7,448 nt of DNA from Chlamydiota bacterium (GTDB lineage: Bacteria; Chlamydiota; Chlamydiia; Chlamydiales; Simkaniaceae). The notes beneath the pieces were generated by a model. The model worked only from the letters and a program-made list of their open reading frames with translations. It searched no databases and was not told where the DNA came from. The DNA is taken from the NCBI GenBank assembly GCA_021772295.1, contig JAJFMG010000179.1:1-7448 (forward strand). The letters are read 5' to 3'. Shown piece by piece: positions 6,115-7,448 of the stretch. The translations under genes and the position numbers were made by a program. How positions within the stretch are numbered: position 1 is the first letter of the stretch; the number at the start of each line of letters is the position of its first letter.

Positions 6115-7038
6115 ATGTTCGGAATAATAAAGTCTAGTTTTAACAAAATAAAAAAGGCACTTTTTAAAACTAGAAGAATTCTAGGTGGAAAAATAAAAAC
6201 TCTTTTCTTAGGTCCTGTAAATGATGAGACATTAGAAGAATTAGAACGAATACTCTACGAAGCAGACATTGGATCTAAACTTGCTATTACCTTTACAGAA
6301 AAAGTAGATACATTCCTTCGTAAAAATCAAAATGCAAAAACAGAAGAAATATTATCTCTTCTAAAAGAAGAAGCGATTGCGCTTCTTCAAGATAAAACAG
6401 ATCAGTTAGACCATAAAAACTACCACCCACTTGTCATCTTAATGATTGGCGTGAATGGATCTGGTAAAACAACAACTGTTGCTAAACTTGCTAAAAAGTA
6501 TTCTGAAGAGAAGAAAAAAGTACTTGTTGCAGCAGGTGATACTTTTAGAGCAGCGGCCACTGAGCAGCTCCAAATTTGGGCAGATAGACTTGGCGTTGAT
6601 ATTGTGAAAGGAAAACAATCTTCGGATCCAAGTGCTGTCATTTTTGACGCCCTATCTGCTGGGAAAGCGAGAGGCGCAGATGTCATTATTTTAGATACAG
6701 CTGGCAGGTTGCAATCCAAAACAGATTTGATGCATGAGCTCAAAAAAATCTATAACGTATGTAAGAAGGTAATCCCTGACTCTCCACATCAAACCTATTT
6801 AACACTTGATGCGACAAGTGGTCAAAATGCACTTGATCAAGCGGAAATATTTCATAGTTTTTGTCCCCTTACTGGACTTATCCTTACTAAATTAGATTCT
6901 TCATCGAAAGGTGGAATCGTTCTTCCTATCTATGACAAACTGCAAATTCCAATCACATATATTGGCGTTGGCGAAAAAGAAGACGATTTGATCCCTTTTG
7001 ATAAAAAGGAATATGTCGATTCGCTGTTTGCAATTTAA
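6115..7038 (+). CDS. ftsY: signal recognition particle receptor FtsY (SRP54-type GTPase)
   Basis: FtsY is the membrane-associated receptor that docks SRP-bound ribosomes to the Sec translocon. This 307-residue form lacks the acidic A domain of E. coli FtsY and begins with a basic amphipathic segment (residues 1-32, many Lys/Arg between hydrophobics) that probably binds lipid directly. The helical N domain (about 35-100) includes TLEELERILYEADIG. The G domain holds G1 GVNGSGKT (112-119), G2 DTFRAAA (142-148), G3 DTAGR (194-198), G4 TKLD (258-261) and the GVGE closing loop (284-287), then DDLIPFD. After TKLD the usual DGTAKGG loop reads DSSSKGG, a mild variation. The ATG has a weak GAG ribosome site 8 nt upstream. 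A five-codon open frame (ATG at 6094, TAA at 6109-6111) lies in frame just before it. The gene diverges from sucC. Confidence 0.97.
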   Translation: MFGIIKSSFNKIKKALFKTRRILGGKIKTLFLGPVNDETLEELERILYEADIGSKLAITFTEKVDTFLRKNQNAKTEEILSLLKEEAIALLQDKTDQLDHKNYHPLVILMIGVNGSGKTTTVAKLAKKYSEEKKKVLVAAGDTFRAAATEQLQIWADRLGVDIVKGKQSSDPSAVIFDALSAGKARGADVIILDTAGRLQSKTDLMHELKKIYNVCKKVIPDSPHQTYLTLDATSGQNALDQAEIFHSFCPLTGLILTKLDSSSKGGIVLPIYDKLQIPITYIGVGEKEDDLIPFDKKEYVDSLFAI

Positions 7039-7063
7039 CATTGGTTTTTGTCTAATTTGAACT

Positions 7064-7448
7064 ATGGATAATCTCAAAGCAAATCTACTTTCCCTGACTC
7101 AAGATGTAACATCATATCTCTTTCAAGAAGAGCTTTTAGATCAAAAATATAGCGCGCCCCTTACTCCAGGCGAGGCAAAGGCTAAGCTAAAACCCCTTCC
7201 ATTCAAAAGTGGAGCAGATTTACAAAGCGCTTCTATAGCCTTGCCATCTAAAGAAAAGCCTAAAAGTATTCCTAGTACAGATTCTCTCAAAAAAACACCT
7301 GAGCAAAATGCTACAAAAAAACCAATCATAGAAAAGACAAAGATTACCCTGGAGCCAGCATCCATACCACAAAAAACAAACCCTACTTCTAATCAAAACA
7401 AAGAATTTGTCTTTCCATTGGAAAAGCCTACTATTCCAGAAGTAACGC
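7064..7448 (+). CDS. unrecognised Lys/Pro-rich protein, 5' part only
   Basis: An open frame starts at the ATG at 7064, 25 nt after the ftsY stop, and remains open to the window edge (128 codons visible). An in-frame TGA at 7058-7060 makes this the first possible start, although no clear Shine-Dalgarno precedes it. Residues 1-30 look helical (MDNLKANLLSLTQDVTSYLF and on to LLDQKY). From about residue 35 the sequence becomes low complexity and rich in Lys, Pro, Ser and Thr (for example SKEKPKSIPSTDSLKKTPEQ), which suggests a disordered linker leading to a domain outside the window. There is no signal peptide or membrane segment. The same-strand position directly after ftsY suggests co-transcription. 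The opposite-strand frame over 7141-7365 looks like a by-product of this composition. I do not recognise the family and propose no function. Confidence 0.7.
   Translation, partial: MDNLKANLLSLTQDVTSYLFQEELLDQKYSAPLTPGEAKAKLKPLPFKSGADLQSASIALPSKEKPKSIPSTDSLKKTPEQNATKKPIIEKTKITLEPASIPQKTNPTSNQNKEFVFPLEKPTIPEVT

Noticed and set aside
7141..7365. Minus-strand open frame with a hydrophobic start resembling a membrane protein
   Set aside because: The opposite plus-strand frame from 7064 continues unbroken to the edge, with a defined start after ftsY. The hydrophobic look comes from reading Lys-rich codons (AAA, AAG) on the complement as Phe and Leu.
1..7448. tRNA, rRNA, CRISPR array or intact insertion sequence
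   Set aside because: No cloverleaf, rRNA signature, regularly spaced repeats, transposase frame or terminal inverted repeats were seen on either strand.

Overview
The window looks like a piece of chromosome from a chlamydia-like bacterium (phylum Chlamydiae, probably an environmental or Parachlamydiales-type lineage rather than a Chlamydia species). This is an inference. It rests on the AT-rich sequence, the short FtsY without an acidic N-terminal domain, and the divergent ftsY / sucC-sucD arrangement, which I recall from Chlamydia trachomatis (ftsY, sucC, sucD, then htrA). No sequence search was possible.

Layout from left to right. Positions 1-2487 (minus strand) hold a two-partner secretion pair. 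The Omp85-family transporter (TpsB, 608 aa) comes first, followed 9 nt later by a strong ribosome binding site and the secreted TpsA partner. TpsA leaves the window at position 1, so only its signal peptide and N-terminal secretion domain are visible (217 codons). Positions 2488-2836 are a 349-nt gap with a hairpin, a candidate tpsB promoter and open frames that may be the remains of a lost gene.

Positions 2837-6026 (minus strand) form a compact operon sucC - sucD - M50 peptidase. sucC and sucD are 2 nt apart, and sucD overlaps the peptidase gene by ATGA. SucC and SucD make succinyl-CoA synthetase. The third gene is a membrane metalloprotease of the site-2-protease family with a TPR-like tail. 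An 88-nt divergent intergenic region carries candidate promoters for sucC (leftward) and ftsY (rightward), which overlap around a 6-bp dyad.

Positions 6115-7038 (plus strand) encode FtsY, the SRP receptor GTPase. It is followed after 25 nt by the start of an unrecognised Lys/Pro-rich protein that runs off the right edge.

The genes form three units: a core metabolic operon with an unusual protease passenger, a membrane-targeting gene, and an accessory surface-protein secretion locus. The least ordinary parts are the TPS pair, because TpsA is probably a surface or secreted host-contact protein, and the translational coupling of an M50 protease to sucCD. I see no clearly new system, tRNA, rRNA, CRISPR array or intact mobile element.
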